Assembly: GCF_001956985.1 (NCBI RefSeq)
Contig: NZ_CP019082.1
Span: 3,906,001 to 3,970,000 of the forward strand
DNA: 64,000 nt
Source of the DNA: Paludisphaera borealis
GTDB taxonomy: Bacteria; Planctomycetota; Planctomycetia; Isosphaerales; Isosphaeraceae
Direction: 5' to 3'
This document shows positions 16,864-26,612 of this stretch, piece by piece (within the stretch, counting starts at the first letter, position 1; the number at the start of each line of letters is the position of its first letter). The position numbers and the translations under genes were made by a program. The notes beneath the pieces were generated by a model. The model had not been told where the DNA came from. It ran no database searches and worked only from the letters and a program-made list of their open reading frames with translations.

Positions 16864-17718
16864 TTACGAAAACATCGGCGCGTACTCGCGAGCGAACGCT
16901 TCGAAGCGGCGGGGAGCCCGCCCAAGCACGTCCTGAACGCCGGATTCGACAACTGCGGCCTCGCCGCGTCGGTACATCGCGTACTCTTCGAGGAGGCCGT
17001 CGGCCTGCCAGGCGGGGAAGCCGACGTGAATCAAGGTGTTGCGAAGCGCCTCGGGCGGGACATCGACGTAGGCGATCGGCCGCCCCAGCGCCGCGGAAAG
17101 CCCCAAAGCCATCTCGTTGTGCGTGATCGCCTCGGGGCCGGTGAGGTCGTAGATCTTTCCCTCATGCCCGGAGGCCGTCAGGGCCGCCACGGCGACGTCG
17201 GCGAGGTCGCGAATGTCGATCAAGCTCACCCGGGCGTCGCCGGCCGCCGCGAAAAAGGCGCCCTTGGCCTTGATGGTCGGCGTGAAGTTCAACAGCCCTT
17301 GCATGAACAGGTTGGGGCGAAGGAACGTGAACGCGAGCCCCAACGCCTGGATCGCCTCCTCGACCACCGCGTGATAGCGCTGGAACCGGCCTTCGGACTG
17401 CGCGTCGGCTCCCAGTTGCGACAGTTTCACGACGTGCGCGACGCCGCGCTTCCGCGCCGCCTCGGCGAAGGCGATCTGCTGCGCCTCGGTTCGCTCCGAC
17501 GAGCTGGTCGCCAGGAACGCACGCTGCACGCCGTCGAAGGCGGCCTCCATCGTCTCGGGACGGTCGAAGTCGCCTTCGACCACCTCGACGTGGGGCAGGG
17601 CGAGGCTCGCGGCCTTCTCCGGATCGCGGACCACCGCACGCACGGCCTCGCCCTTTGCGGAAAGCCGCCGAACGACCTCGCCGCCCACGGTCCCCGTCGC
17701 ACCGGTCACGAGTATCAT
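16864..17718 (-). CDS. NmrA-like NAD(P)-binding atypical SDR
   Basis: 284 residues from the ATG at 17718; a frame from 17763 adds only 15 unlikely residues. The Rossmann motif GATGTVGGEV is at the N-terminus, followed by VRAVVRDPEKA and VEVVEGDFDRPETM typical of atypical SDR5/NmrA-like proteins. There is no YxxxK catalytic pair, so it may sense nucleotides or reduce quinones like QorB rather than act as a classical dehydrogenase. It is cytoplasmic. Confidence 0.87.
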   Translation of the reverse strand: MILVTGATGTVGGEVVRRLSAKGEAVRAVVRDPEKAASLALPHVEVVEGDFDRPETMEAAFDGVQRAFLATSSSERTEAQQIAFAEAARKRGVAHVVKLSQLGADAQSEGRFQRYHAVVEEAIQALGLAFTFLRPNLFMQGLLNFTPTIKAKGAFFAAAGDARVSLIDIRDLADVAVAALTASGHEGKIYDLTGPEAITHNEMALGLSAALGRPIAYVDVPPEALRNTLIHVGFPAWQADGLLEEYAMYRRGEAAVVESGVQDVLGRAPRRFEAFAREYAPMFS

Positions 17719-17802
17719 GTTTTGAAACTCTCGACTGGGTCGCATGCTGAACATTGGGGGCATGAAGAGCCAAGCCGGTCGACAATGGGTCCGGCTTCCT
17801 CC

Positions 17803-18351
17803 TCAGCGAAGGATCAATCTGGAAATCACGAGAGCCGTTACGGCGCACGCAAACTCCAACAGCCAGTTTGAACGCCTCAAGGCGGGCGGCCGCTGCGGCC
17901 AGAACCTCCGCCTCAATGCAACGGCAACGCGAACCGCCAGCGTCGTTCCGGCTGCCGCGCCCATGGCTATCCAAGCCTCATCATCATACGGAGACCAATG
18001 GCTGCTGCGCGAGGAGAGCGCCATGTACCCGGAATAGCCGACCAGGAAGGCGAGATCCGAAAGGCCGATCACCATGACCGCGACACAGACCGCATTCAAT
18101 GCGGCCCAAACCTTCCGGGGCCGGCTCGTCGTCAAACCTTCCGACCGCCGCAGCGCCAGGGCTTCGGAGAATCGCTTGTACGCCAGAACGAGCACGCAGG
18201 TTCCGACGATCACGGCCCCCGCGATTGGCGATCCCTCTTTGCGTGCCACTGCGCAGAGCACGGCCGCGACCGCCACGGCGGCCATCAACCACCAGAGTTT
18301 CAATCGCACGCCGAGACGCTGCACGGCAGGCCTCCTGCCGCCCTGGCTCAT
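17803..18351 (-). CDS. Planctomycete-type membrane protein, paralog of its neighbour
   Basis: 182 residues with about four membrane segments; the first pair includes WWLMAAVAVAAVLCAV. It is related to the upstream gene, whose N-terminus reads RWLMAGVAVVAMLCAVFRDG, so the two are tandem duplicates that have diverged. The start overlaps the upstream stop (ATGA), giving coupling. Planctomycete genomes hold many such short proteins; the function is unknown. Confidence 0.6.
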   Translation of the reverse strand: MSQGGRRPAVQRLGVRLKLWWLMAAVAVAAVLCAVARKEGSPIAGAVIVGTCVLVLAYKRFSEALALRRSEGLTTSRPRKVWAALNAVCVAVMVIGLSDLAFLVGYSGYMALSSRSSHWSPYDDEAWIAMGAAAGTTLAVRVAVALRRRFWPQRPPALRRSNWLLEFACAVTALVISRLILR

Positions 18352-19028
18352 GCCTCACCGCCTTCCTCCGGCTTGTTCTCGATGACGGCTTCCGACGAGG
18401 AGGCGATGGCTTGCCTTGGGTCACGCGGTCCGATCATGAGCCTGAAGAGCGTTGCTTGGATCATCAGCCTGAGAAACGTCGCGACGCACACGGCCGCGAC
18501 TGTTCCGAGGATCACCCCCTCCGTGACATCACGGAGATTCCTGAAACGCGACATGGGGTCTACATGCCACAGAAAGAAAACCTCCTGAAACGCGAAGAGA
18601 GAAGCCCCGATGATCGTCGTCGCGAGAGGGACGCATCCCAGGAAAATACACACCTTCTGCAACTCGGACGCCTCGAAGCCCCGTCCCCGGACTCGGGTCA
18701 CGGCTTCGGAACCCGTCGCGTACGCAAGGGCCAGGACGCTGCCGCCGACGATTACCGCCGCAAACCGGTCCCCCTGCAACTCGTCGTCGGGGGCTGCGGC
18801 CAACACGACCGCCACGGCCGCGGTCGCCCCTATCATCCACCGCGACGTTACCCGCCACGCCACGACTTCGGAATAGTACGCGCAGGCCGCCAGGAGAACG
18901 CCGGAGGCGATCAGGGCGATCACGAAGCCGGGAGAGCCGCCGTCCCGAAACACCGCGCAGAGCATGGCCACGACCGCCACGCCGGCCATCAGCCACCTGA
19001 CTCTCAACCGACCGCCGAGACGTGGCAT
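18348..19028 (-). CDS. Planctomycete-type membrane protein
   Basis: 226 residues with six predicted membrane segments and a charged tail. The N-terminus RLRVRWLMAGVAVVAMLCAV is followed by a GSPG turn also present as GSPI in the neighbour. It is the first gene of a two-gene coupled unit (overlap 18348-18351). I recognise the pattern as common in this phylum but know no function. Confidence 0.6.
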   Translation of the reverse strand: MPRLGGRLRVRWLMAGVAVVAMLCAVFRDGGSPGFVIALIASGVLLAACAYYSEVVAWRVTSRWMIGATAAVAVVLAAAPDDELQGDRFAAVIVGGSVLALAYATGSEAVTRVRGRGFEASELQKVCIFLGCVPLATTIIGASLFAFQEVFFLWHVDPMSRFRNLRDVTEGVILGTVAAVCVATFLRLMIQATLFRLMIGPRDPRQAIASSSEAVIENKPEEGGEA

Positions 19029-19261
19029 GGACGGCTCCTAGCTACTTTCAAGGATGCCCGCAACCGAACAGGACGTCCATGCTGTGACGCATCGACGACC
19101 ACGGAATGAACCTTCCTTAGTTGAGGGTGATCTATCCCTTCTGAAGTCTCAATCCTGACCGAGAACCGCGCAATCTGTCGCTTCGGCAAGCCTTCGTGGC
19201 GGTGCCGGCCGGATTTTGGGAGGAATCGGACTTCAGGAAGGGTAGGGGATGACTCGGCTGA

Positions 19262-19291
19262 TTGACTCGGCTGGGAACGACTGCCTATACT
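19262..19291 (+). promoter_or_regulatory. Sigma-70-type promoter for argH
   Basis: TTGACT at 19262-19267 and TATACT at 19286-19291, 18-base spacer, 76 bases upstream of the argH GTG. The surrounding 19029-19367 gap contains no gene; the rest of it looks like non-coding spacer shared with the divergent membrane-protein pair. Confidence 0.65.
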
Positions 19292-19367
19292 TGCGCTTTG
19301 GCTGCTGAAATGGCGCGCATTTGCAGCGATCCGATAACGAAGTGCTTCGTGGCAGGGGAGACGACCT

Positions 19368-20750
19368 GTGGCCAGTAAGCCCTGGGGCGGGCGGTTTGAC
19401 GCCGGGACGGATCGGCGGGTGGAGGAGTTCACAGAGTCGATCTCCTTCGACCAGCGGCTGTTCCGTCACGACATCCTGGGCTCGCAGGCGCACGCGCGGA
19501 TGCTCGCGCACGTCGGGTTGTTGACGGACGACGAGCGCGACCAGATCGTGCGAGGGCTGTCGGAGATCCAGACCGAGATCGAGGAAGGGCGGTTCCCGTT
19601 CGTTCTGGAGCGGGAAGACGTCCACATGCACATCGAGTCGGCCTTGACCGAGAAGCTCGGCGACGTCGGCCGCAAGCTGCACACGGGCCGGAGCCGGAAT
19701 GATCAAGTGTCGACCGACGTAAAACTCTGGACCCGCGACGCCATCGACCGGCTCGTCATCGGCCTCGTCCACCTTCAGCGGTCGTTCGTCCAGGCGGCCG
19801 AGCGGCATCGCGACGTGATCCTGCCGGGCTACACGCACATGCAGCGCGCCCAGCCGATCCTCGCCCCTCATTACTTCCTGGCGTACGTCGAGAAGCTCGA
19901 ACGCGATCGAACCCGGCTGCTCGACGCGCGCAAGCGACTCAACGTCCTGCCGTTGGGCGCGGCGGCCTTGGCCGGGACGAGCATCCCCATCGACCGCGCG
20001 TTCACGGCCCGCGAGCTGGGCTTCGACGGCGTGGCGGCCAACAGCCTGGACGTCTCCAGCGACCGCGATTTCGCCATCGAGTCGGTCTTCACCCTCACCC
20101 TGATCGCCGAGCACCTGGCGGGCTGGGCCGAGGAGTGGATCCTCTGGAGCACCCAGGAGTTCGGCTTTCTGGCGCTGCCGGACGCCATCTGCACCGGCAG
20201 CAGCATCATGCCGCAGAAGAAGAATCCCGACGTCCTCGAACTGATCCGGGGCCGGTCCGCCCGGGTCGTCGGGGCGCTGACGACGCTCCTCGTTCTGATC
20301 AAGGGCCTGCCGCTCGCCTACAACCGCGACCTGCAAGAAGACAAACAGCCGCTGTTCGACGCCTTCGACACGGTCGAAGCCTGCGTGGCGCTGGCGGCGG
20401 TCGTCGTCGACGGCGCCCGGCTGAGGGCCGACCGGATCGCCGAACGGATCGACGAAGGCTTCCTCGACGCCACCACGTTCATGGAATACCTGATCCTCAA
20501 GGGCATCCCCCAGCGCACCGCCCACGAGGTCATTGGCCGGCTGGTCGGCCTCTGCGAGCGCCGAGGGTTGAAACGCCTGGCCGACCTGACCGACGCCGAA
20601 CTCGCCGAGGCCCACCCGAAACTCGACGCCGAAGCGCGGGGCGTGCTGGGCGTCGAACAGTCGATCAAGGCGTTCAAGTCGTACGGTTCGACCGCCCCGG
20701 ACGAGGTCGCCAAGCAACTCGAAGGCTGGAAGGCCAGGCTGGAAGTCTGA
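19368..20750 (+). CDS. argH: Argininosuccinate lyase
   Basis: 460 residues from a GTG start with AGGGGAG upstream; normal length. It cleaves argininosuccinate to arginine and fumarate, the last step of arginine synthesis, as a cytoplasmic homotetramer. It has KPWGGRF at the N-terminus, HTGRSRNDQVSTD, GYTHMQRAQP and the fumarase-superfamily signature GSSIMPQKKNPD with the catalytic serine. It is followed after about 100 bases by lysA, and a promoter lies upstream. Assignment is secure. Confidence 0.97.
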   Translation: MASKPWGGRFDAGTDRRVEEFTESISFDQRLFRHDILGSQAHARMLAHVGLLTDDERDQIVRGLSEIQTEIEEGRFPFVLEREDVHMHIESALTEKLGDVGRKLHTGRSRNDQVSTDVKLWTRDAIDRLVIGLVHLQRSFVQAAERHRDVILPGYTHMQRAQPILAPHYFLAYVEKLERDRTRLLDARKRLNVLPLGAAALAGTSIPIDRAFTARELGFDGVAANSLDVSSDRDFAIESVFTLTLIAEHLAGWAEEWILWSTQEFGFLALPDAICTGSSIMPQKKNPDVLELIRGRSARVVGALTTLLVLIKGLPLAYNRDLQEDKQPLFDAFDTVEACVALAAVVVDGARLRADRIAERIDEGFLDATTFMEYLILKGIPQRTAHEVIGRLVGLCERRGLKRLADLTDAELAEAHPKLDAEARGVLGVEQSIKAFKSYGSTAPDEVAKQLEGWKARLEV

Positions 20751-20798
20751 CGAGGGCGGCGGCCGCCCCAAAATATCGACACCGCAGGTTTTATGTAG

Positions 20799-20815
20799 GG
20801 TGGGCGCCGCCCACC
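20799..20815 (+). repeat. Short perfect hairpin in the argH-lysA spacer
   Basis: GGTGGGC-GCC-GCCCACC, preceded by TATGTAG. Similar GTAGGGTGGGC motifs occur as dispersed repeats in several bacterial groups. It could modulate lysA expression or be a small repeat; it has no T run. Confidence 0.5.
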
Positions 20816-20850
20816 GTCTTCTCCCTCCAACGCGAGCCCCACATACTCCC

Positions 20851-22134
20851 ATGGAAGCCTTTCAATACCGCGGCAATGAGCTTTACTGTGAAGGCGTTTC
20901 GGTGGCCGAACTGGCCAAGCAGTACGGGACGCCGCTGTACGTGTACAGCCAGGCGGCTCTGGTGGGCTCGCTGAAGGCGCTGCAAGACGCCTACGCCGAG
21001 GTCGACCCGCTGATCTGCTACTCGGTGAAGGCGAACTCGAACCTGGGCGTGCTGAAAGTGCTGGGCGCGCACGGCAGCGGGTTCGACGTGGTTTCCGGCG
21101 GCGAGCTGTTCCGGGTTCAGAAGGCCGGCGGCGACCCGGGCATGACGGTGTTCGCCGGGGTGGGCAAGAGCGACCCCGAGATCGCCCAGGCGATCGAGGC
21201 CGGGGTCTTGATGTTCAACGTCGAGAGCGAGGCCGAACTCGCGTCGATCGCCCGGGTGGCGGCGGGGATGAACCGGGTCGCGCCGATCGCGCTGCGGGTC
21301 AATCCCGACGTCGATCCGAAAACGCACCGGTACACCTCGACCGGCCAGAAGGAGTCGAAGTTCGGGCTCGACATCGAGCGCGCGTTGCGGATCGCCGAGA
21401 CGGTCAAGGATCTGCCGAGCCTGACGATGATCGGCATGCACATGCACATCGGCTCGCAGATCACGACCGTCGAGCCGTACGCCAAGGCGGTGGCCAAGGG
21501 GGTCGAGCTGATCGCCAAGCTGCGGGCGATGGGCCATCCGATCGCCTGGTACAACATGGGAGGCGGCTACGGCATCGCCTATCGAGGCCCCGAGGCCAAG
21601 CCGGTGAGTGAATTCGCCGAGGCGATCCTGCCGGGGCTGAAGGCCACCGGCTGCCGGCTGGCGATCGAGCCCGGGCGGGTGATCGCGGGCAACGCCGGCA
21701 TCCTGGTCAGTCGTGTGTTATATACCAAGCAGTCGGGCGATAAGCGATTTTTGATTCAGGACGCGGCGATGAACGACCTGATCCGCCCCGCGCTCTACGA
21801 ATCGTTCCACCGGATCTGGCCGGTGACGGTCCCGCAAGGTCTGCCGGCGCCCCCGGCCGACTACGAGGCCGCCATCGAAGGGGCCGAGCCGTGGGACGTC
21901 GTCGGGCCGATCTGCGAGAGCGGCGACTTCTTCGCCAAGGACCGCGCCTTGCCCCCACTGGGCCCGGGCGCGCTTCTGGCCACGTTCTCCGCCGGCGCCT
22001 ACGGGATGGTGATGGCCTCGAACTACAACACGCGCCCCCGCGCCGCCGAGATTCTCGTTAACGGCGACGGCGCCAGCCTCGTCCGCCGCCGCGAGACCCT
22101 CGACGACCTCGTGGCCCAGGAAGTCGGATTGTAA
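20851..22134 (+). CDS. lysA: Diaminopimelate decarboxylase
   Basis: 427 residues from the ATG at 20851; the longer frame from 20800 begins inside the hairpin and is unlikely. This PLP enzyme decarboxylates meso-diaminopimelate to lysine. The PLP lysine lies in CYSVKANSN, followed by GMHMHIGSQ, the glycine-rich MGGGYGI loop, EPGRVIAGNAG and the CESGDFFAKDR motif that supplies substrate-binding residues from the partner subunit. Fold-type III barrel and C-terminal beta domain are complete. A strong hairpin follows, closing an apparent argH-lysA unit. Confidence 0.97.
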   Translation: MEAFQYRGNELYCEGVSVAELAKQYGTPLYVYSQAALVGSLKALQDAYAEVDPLICYSVKANSNLGVLKVLGAHGSGFDVVSGGELFRVQKAGGDPGMTVFAGVGKSDPEIAQAIEAGVLMFNVESEAELASIARVAAGMNRVAPIALRVNPDVDPKTHRYTSTGQKESKFGLDIERALRIAETVKDLPSLTMIGMHMHIGSQITTVEPYAKAVAKGVELIAKLRAMGHPIAWYNMGGGYGIAYRGPEAKPVSEFAEAILPGLKATGCRLAIEPGRVIAGNAGILVSRVLYTKQSGDKRFLIQDAAMNDLIRPALYESFHRIWPVTVPQGLPAPPADYEAAIEGAEPWDVVGPICESGDFFAKDRALPPLGPGALLATFSAGAYGMVMASNYNTRPRAAEILVNGDGASLVRRRETLDDLVAQEVGL

Positions 22135-22139
22135 CAGCC

Positions 22140-22174
22140 GGGGCGGGCGAACTCACTCGTTCGCTCGCCCCTTT
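22140..22174 (+). terminator. Hairpin terminator after lysA
   Basis: A 13-bp stem (GGGGCGGGCGAAC with GTTCGCTCGCCCC, one G-T pair) and a 6-base loop, followed by TTTG, six bases after the lysA stop. Confidence 0.75.
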
Positions 22175-22221
22175 GACGAACAAACGCCGGGACCCAGTCA
22201 CGAACACATCGGACCAGAATC

Positions 22222-24384
22222 ATGCGTGAAATCATCGTTCGCTCGATGGCGGGGATTCTCGCCCTGGTCGTGGTCGCGTCGACCCCGCCGGGGTCGTGGG
22301 GGCAAGTCCCCGGTCCCGAGTCGTTCGCGAAGGAGCCGGAGACGCCGGTCGAGCTCTGGGGGGCGATCGACTACCTCGTCCGCACCGGGCAGAGCAAGCA
22401 GGCCGTGCCGTACCTCGAGAAGTTCACCAAGAGCAACCCCGACGACGCCACCCTGATCACGATCCGCGACAAGTACGGCCCCGGCTCGTTCCTGCGGCTC
22501 AGCGATTATCCGGAAACCAAGTCCTACGCCCACCCGCTCGTCGAGAAGCTCACCGCCGCCTCACGCAAGGTCGCCGCCGACCCTCAGCGCGTACGGCGGT
22601 TCGTCGAGGCGCTCGGGCTTTCGGGCGCGGAGCAGGATTACGCGGTTTCCCGGCTCCGCGAATCGGGTGCGTACGCCGTGCCTCCGCTGGTCGAGGAGAT
22701 CGCCAAACAGGGGTACTCGACGCCCGAGCGGTCGCGGCTGGTCCATAACGCGGGCCGACTCGATCGGTCGTCGGTCCCGGCCTGGATCGCGGCCCTCGAC
22801 AGCCCCGACCCCCACCTGGCCGCCAACGCGGCGACGATCCTGGGGGCGATCGGCGATCCTCGGGCCGTGCCGTTCCTGACCTACCCGGCCGCCGCGGCCG
22901 ATTCGTCGCCGGCCCTCAAAACGGCCGCTCAGCGGGCGATCGCGAGCCTGACCGGCAAGCCGTTCGAATCCCAGCCGACGCCCCCCGCGCAGGTGCTCGT
23001 CGACGCCGCCGTCGCGTTCGCCCGCCACCGGTTCGAGATGCCCAGCGACGCGGTCCTGGTCTGGAAGTGGGACGAGGCCCAAAGCGCGCCGGCGCCGTCC
23101 AAGGCCGTCGTGACCGAGGTCGAGGAGTATTTCGGAATCAAGCTGGCGCGGCAGGCGTTGAAGCTCGACCCGACCAATCGCAAGGCGCAGACGGTGCTGC
23201 TGGGGCTGTCGCTGGAGAAGGCCGTCGAACGGGTCGGCTTCGTGAACTTCCCGGCCAAGGACCAGGCGACGTTCGCGACGGCCCTGGCGGCCGGCCCGGC
23301 GGTCCTCGCCGACATCTTGCGGGCCGCGATCGCCGACGGCAAGTCCGACCTGGCGGCCGTCACGGCCGACGCGCTCGGCAAGGTCACCGACGCCAAGCGG
23401 CTCGCCGCCGACGGCCGTCCCCACCCGCTGGTCGACGCCCTGTCGAGGCCCGGCCGCCGGCTCCAGCTCGCCGCGGCGAAGGCGCTGGTGGACATGGCGC
23501 CGTCCGACCCGTTCCCGGGCTCCAGCCGGGTGGTCCCGGCCCTCGGGCGGTTCGTGATGAATCAGGGCCAGCCGCGCGCCGTGGTGATCGACGGCAACCC
23601 GACTCGGGGGAGCGCCACGGCCGGCTTGCTCAAGCAGCTCGGCTACGACGCGTCGCTGCAACTGACCGGCGAGCAAGGTTTCCAGGACGCGACCGAGTCG
23701 GCCGACGTCGAGCTGATCCTGGTCAGCCACCACCTCACGCAAGGCCGCTGGAACCTGCTCGACGTCCTCACCAACCTGCGGAACGACTCCCGGACTTCGA
23801 ACCTGCCGCTGTACATCTACGGCCCGCAATCGCTCGAAATCACCCGGCCGAACCTGCCGGTCGACTACCCGGGCGTGAAGTACATGGTTTACACGACCGA
23901 CCGCGGCTCGCTCGAACGGCAGCTTGGCGGAAGGCCGGCGAAACTGAGCGACGCCGAACGGCTCGACTACGCCAAGCAAGCCGCGGCGCTGCTGGCCCGG
24001 ATCGCCTCGCAGCCCAACAGCCCGTTCGCCCCCGACCTCGCCGCCGCCGAGCCCGCGCTGACGGCGGCGATCGGCACGCCGGACGTCGCGCTGTCGGCCT
24101 CGACGGCGCTGGGCGACGTTCCCAACGCCGACGCCCAGCGCGCCCTGGCCGACGTCGTGCTCGACCCGTCGCGCGACGCCGAACTTCGCCGTTCGAGCGC
24201 GCAGCAGCTCGCCCGCAGCATCCAGCGGTTCGGCCCGCTCGTGGCGGCCGACCAGGAAGTCAAGCTGGTCGAGGCCTTCCGAGGCGACGACGATCCCGAA
24301 CTGCACTCGGCCCTCGGCATGGTCGTCGGCACTCTTCGCCGCGACCCCCGACCCGGCGTGAAGGCCAAGGCGGACGCGAATTGA
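22222..24384 (+). CDS. Exported HEAT-repeat protein with an embedded pseudo-receiver domain
   Basis: 720 residues. The first 28 look like a signal peptide (IVRSMAGILALVVVAS, then SWGQ). HEAT-like helical repeats occupy about 100-250 (for example DPHLAANAATILGAIGDPRA) and again toward the C-terminus (AASTALGDVPNADAQRALAD-like pattern). Residues about 450-570 form a CheY-like alpha/beta block starting AVVIDGNPTRGSATAGLLKQ. The expected phospho-acceptor strand reads VELILVSHHL with no Asp, and the Thr and Lys positions are also lost, so it cannot be phosphorylated in the usual way. A sigma-54 activator starts 51 bases downstream. An exported receiver-like domain is odd; if the leader is really a membrane anchor the topology would differ. 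The function is unknown. Confidence 0.7.
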   Translation: MREIIVRSMAGILALVVVASTPPGSWGQVPGPESFAKEPETPVELWGAIDYLVRTGQSKQAVPYLEKFTKSNPDDATLITIRDKYGPGSFLRLSDYPETKSYAHPLVEKLTAASRKVAADPQRVRRFVEALGLSGAEQDYAVSRLRESGAYAVPPLVEEIAKQGYSTPERSRLVHNAGRLDRSSVPAWIAALDSPDPHLAANAATILGAIGDPRAVPFLTYPAAAADSSPALKTAAQRAIASLTGKPFESQPTPPAQVLVDAAVAFARHRFEMPSDAVLVWKWDEAQSAPAPSKAVVTEVEEYFGIKLARQALKLDPTNRKAQTVLLGLSLEKAVERVGFVNFPAKDQATFATALAAGPAVLADILRAAIADGKSDLAAVTADALGKVTDAKRLAADGRPHPLVDALSRPGRRLQLAAAKALVDMAPSDPFPGSSRVVPALGRFVMNQGQPRAVVIDGNPTRGSATAGLLKQLGYDASLQLTGEQGFQDATESADVELILVSHHLTQGRWNLLDVLTNLRNDSRTSNLPLYIYGPQSLEITRPNLPVDYPGVKYMVYTTDRGSLERQLGGRPAKLSDAERLDYAKQAAALLARIASQPNSPFAPDLAAAEPALTAAIGTPDVALSASTALGDVPNADAQRALADVVLDPSRDAELRRSSAQQLARSIQRFGPLVAADQEVKLVEAFRGDDDPELHSALGMVVGTLRRDPRPGVKAKADAN

Positions 24385-24435
24385 AAACCCAACGCCAGCG
24401 GGGCGGGGCCCCCGGTCCCGAGGACGGCGCGATCC

Positions 24436-25620
24436 ATGCCCATTGAGACCCGGTCGAGCTACGGCCCGCACGTGAAAGCCTCGCTCGCGGGGTCGGCGTC
24501 CAACGCCGACCCGGACGCGGCGTTGCCCGGCGTCATCGGCGACAGCCCCGTGATGCGCGAGGTCTACCGCACCACCCGCCAGGTCGCCCCGTCGCGCGCC
24601 TGCGTCCTGATCGTCGGCGAGACCGGCACCGGCAAGGAGCTGATCGCCCGCGCCATCCACGACCTCAGCCCACGGTCGACCGGCCCTTACATCCGGGTCA
24701 ACTGCGGGGCCCTGACCGAGAGTCTGCTGGAAAGCGAGCTGTTCGGCCACGTCAAGGGGTCGTTCACCGGCGCGGTCGACAACCGCACCGGCCGGTTCGA
24801 AGCCGCGCACGCCGGCAGCATCTTCCTCGACGAGATCAACAGCACCTCGCCCAAGCTCCAGGTCAAGCTCCTCCGCGTCCTTCAGGAAGGGGAGTTCGAG
24901 CGGGTCGGCGACAACAACACCAAGAAAGTCGACACCCGGATCGTCGCGGCCACCAACCGCGACCTGCTCGACGAGATCGACACCGGCCGGTTCCGCGAAG
25001 ACCTTTATTACCGGCTCAACGTCGTGCCGATCCTGCTTCCCGCCCTTCGCGACCGCCGCGACGACGTCGAGCTTCTGGTCCTCTCGTTCCTCAAGCGGTA
25101 CGCCGAGCAAAACCGCCGCGAGATGCGCAAGGTGCACCCCGAGGCGATGCGGAAACTTCGCGAGCACGACTGGCCGGGGAACGTCCGCGAGCTGCAAAAC
25201 TACGTCGAACGGGCGGTGATCCTCGGGTCGGGCCAGGAGATGCTGGTCGAGCACTTGCCCCCGCAGCTTCGCGGCGAGACCTCGCCCCGGCCGATCCGCC
25301 ACCGAGGCGCGGCGTCCGCCGACTTCGGCTCGCTGACGTCCGAGCTGGTCCGGCAGGGGATACGGACCGCCGGCCCCAACGCCACCGACCTGCACGATCG
25401 CGTCGTCGGCCAGGTCGAGCGCGAGCTGATCCAGCAAGTGCTCCAGTCCTGCGACCGCGTCCAGATCAAGGCCGCCGCCCGGCTCGGCATCAACCGCAAC
25501 ACGCTCCACAAGAAGCTCTCGGAATACCGGATCGACGAGAACCTCCCCGCATCGGCCCCCAACGGCGACGGCGACGACGCCCGGTCCGGCGAACCCTCCC
25601 CCCCTGACGACGAATCGTGA
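24436..25620 (+). CDS. Sigma-54-dependent activator without a sensory domain
   Basis: 394 residues. Only about 35 residues precede the AAA+ core (Walker A GETGTGKE 61-68; Walker B GSIFLDEI 127-134). The sigma-54-contacting loop is GSFTGA (108-113), a known variant of GAFTGA. A C-terminal Fis-type helix-turn-helix ([15 protein letters not shown]) lies around 350-370. With no receiver, GAF or PAS domain it is probably controlled by level, by a partner, or is constitutive. It sits between the pseudo-receiver protein gene and a DNA methylase whose GTG start overlaps its stop, so all three may be cotranscribed. Target promoters are unknown. Confidence 0.9.
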   Translation: MPIETRSSYGPHVKASLAGSASNADPDAALPGVIGDSPVMREVYRTTRQVAPSRACVLIVGETGTGKELIARAIHDLSPRSTGPYIRVNCGALTESLLESELFGHVKGSFTGAVDNRTGRFEAAHAGSIFLDEINSTSPKLQVKLLRVLQEGEFERVGDNNTKKVDTRIVAATNRDLLDEIDTGRFREDLYYRLNVVPILLPALRDRRDDVELLVLSFLKRYAEQNRREMRKVHPEAMRKLREHDWPGNVRELQNYVERAVILGSGQEMLVEHLPPQLRGETSPRPIRHRGAASADFGSLTSELVRQGIRTAGPNATDLHDRVVGQVERELIQQVLQSCDRVQIKAAARLGINRNTLHKKLSEYRIDENLPASAPNGDGDDARSGEPSPPDDES

Positions 25621-26612
25621 GCACCCCCATGTTCGAGCCGGCTTCCTCGCCCATTGAGCCCGTCGAAGTCGACGCCGAACCGGCGACGCGGATCCGCGCG
25701 CGAAAGTCCAGTCGAACTTCGACCGCCGCGCTCGAACTCGACCGTTTGCACCCGGGCGACTGCCTGGACCTATTGCCCCGGATCGACACGGGGTCGATCG
25801 ACCTGATTTTCGCCGACCCGCCCTTCAACATAGGCTATGATTACGACATCTACGACGACAGCCGCGACACCGGCAGTTACCTGGACTGGACCAGGCGATG
25901 GGGTCGTGAAGTCGTTCGTGCGCTCAAGCCCGACGGGACGTTCTGGCTCGCGATCGGCGACGAATACGCCGCCGAGATGAAGGTGATCTTTCATCGCGAA
26001 CTGGGCCTGTCCTTGCGGAGCTGGGTGATTTGGTACTATACGTTTGGGGTCCACTGCAGCCGCAAGTTCAGCCGCAGCCATGCCCACTTGTTTTACTTCG
26101 TGAAGGACCCCAAACGTTTCACCTTCAACGATCTGGACGTCCGAGTTCCCTCGGCTCGCCAGCTCGTCTATAACGACGCCCGCGCCAATCCCCTGGGCCG
26201 ACTCCCCGACGACACCTGGATCCTCCGCCCCCAGGACATGCAGCAGGGCTTCGAGCCCACGGAAGACACCTGGTACGTCCCCCGCGTCTGCGGCACGTTC
26301 AAGGAGCGCGCGGGCTGGCACGGCTGCCAGATGCCCGAACAGCTCCTCGGCCGGATCGTCCGCGCCTGCTCGAGCCCGGGCGAAACCGTCCTCGACCCGT
26401 TCGGCGGCAGCGGCACGACGCTGACCGTCGCCAAGAAGCTCGAACGCCGATTCCTCGGCTTCGAACTCTCCGACGAATACGCCCGGGCCATCCAGGCCCG
26501 CCTCGACCGCGCCCAGCCCGGCCAACCCCTCGAAGGCGGCCCCGAACCCCTCGCCGGCGGCAAGAAGACGCCGACCGAACCCGGCAACGGCAAGAGCCGA
26601 TCCAAGACATAG
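25617..26612 (+). CDS. Beta-class DNA adenine methyltransferase
   Basis: 331 residues starting from GTG at 25617, overlapping the activator stop (GTGA). The catalytic motif IV DPPF is at 67-70 ([13 protein letters not shown]) and the SAM-binding motif DPFGGSGT at 260-267; this order is that of beta-class enzymes, and DPPF favours N6-adenine over N4-cytosine. The target-recognition region lies between. No cognate endonuclease is adjacent, so it may be an orphan (regulatory) methylase; the nearby OLD nuclease is on a later insert. The last 35 codons and about 40 bases beyond are present again at 29161-29294. Specificity is unknown. Confidence 0.9.
   Translation: MSTPMFEPASSPIEPVEVDAEPATRIRARKSSRTSTAALELDRLHPGDCLDLLPRIDTGSIDLIFADPPFNIGYDYDIYDDSRDTGSYLDWTRRWGREVVRALKPDGTFWLAIGDEYAAEMKVIFHRELGLSLRSWVIWYYTFGVHCSRKFSRSHAHLFYFVKDPKRFTFNDLDVRVPSARQLVYNDARANPLGRLPDDTWILRPQDMQQGFEPTEDTWYVPRVCGTFKERAGWHGCQMPEQLLGRIVRACSSPGETVLDPFGGSGTTLTVAKKLERRFLGFELSDEYARAIQARLDRAQPGQPLEGGPEPLAGGKKTPTEPGNGKSRSKT

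Noticed and set aside
15259-17871. An 870-codon plus-strand frame opposite the MFS and NmrA-like genes
   Set aside because: Arg/Gly/His-rich shadow crossing gene boundaries; the minus-strand genes are sound.
22561-25509. A 982-codon minus-strand frame across the HEAT protein and sigma-54 genes
   Set aside because: Spans two well-supported genes on the other strand and shows no motif; antisense shadow.
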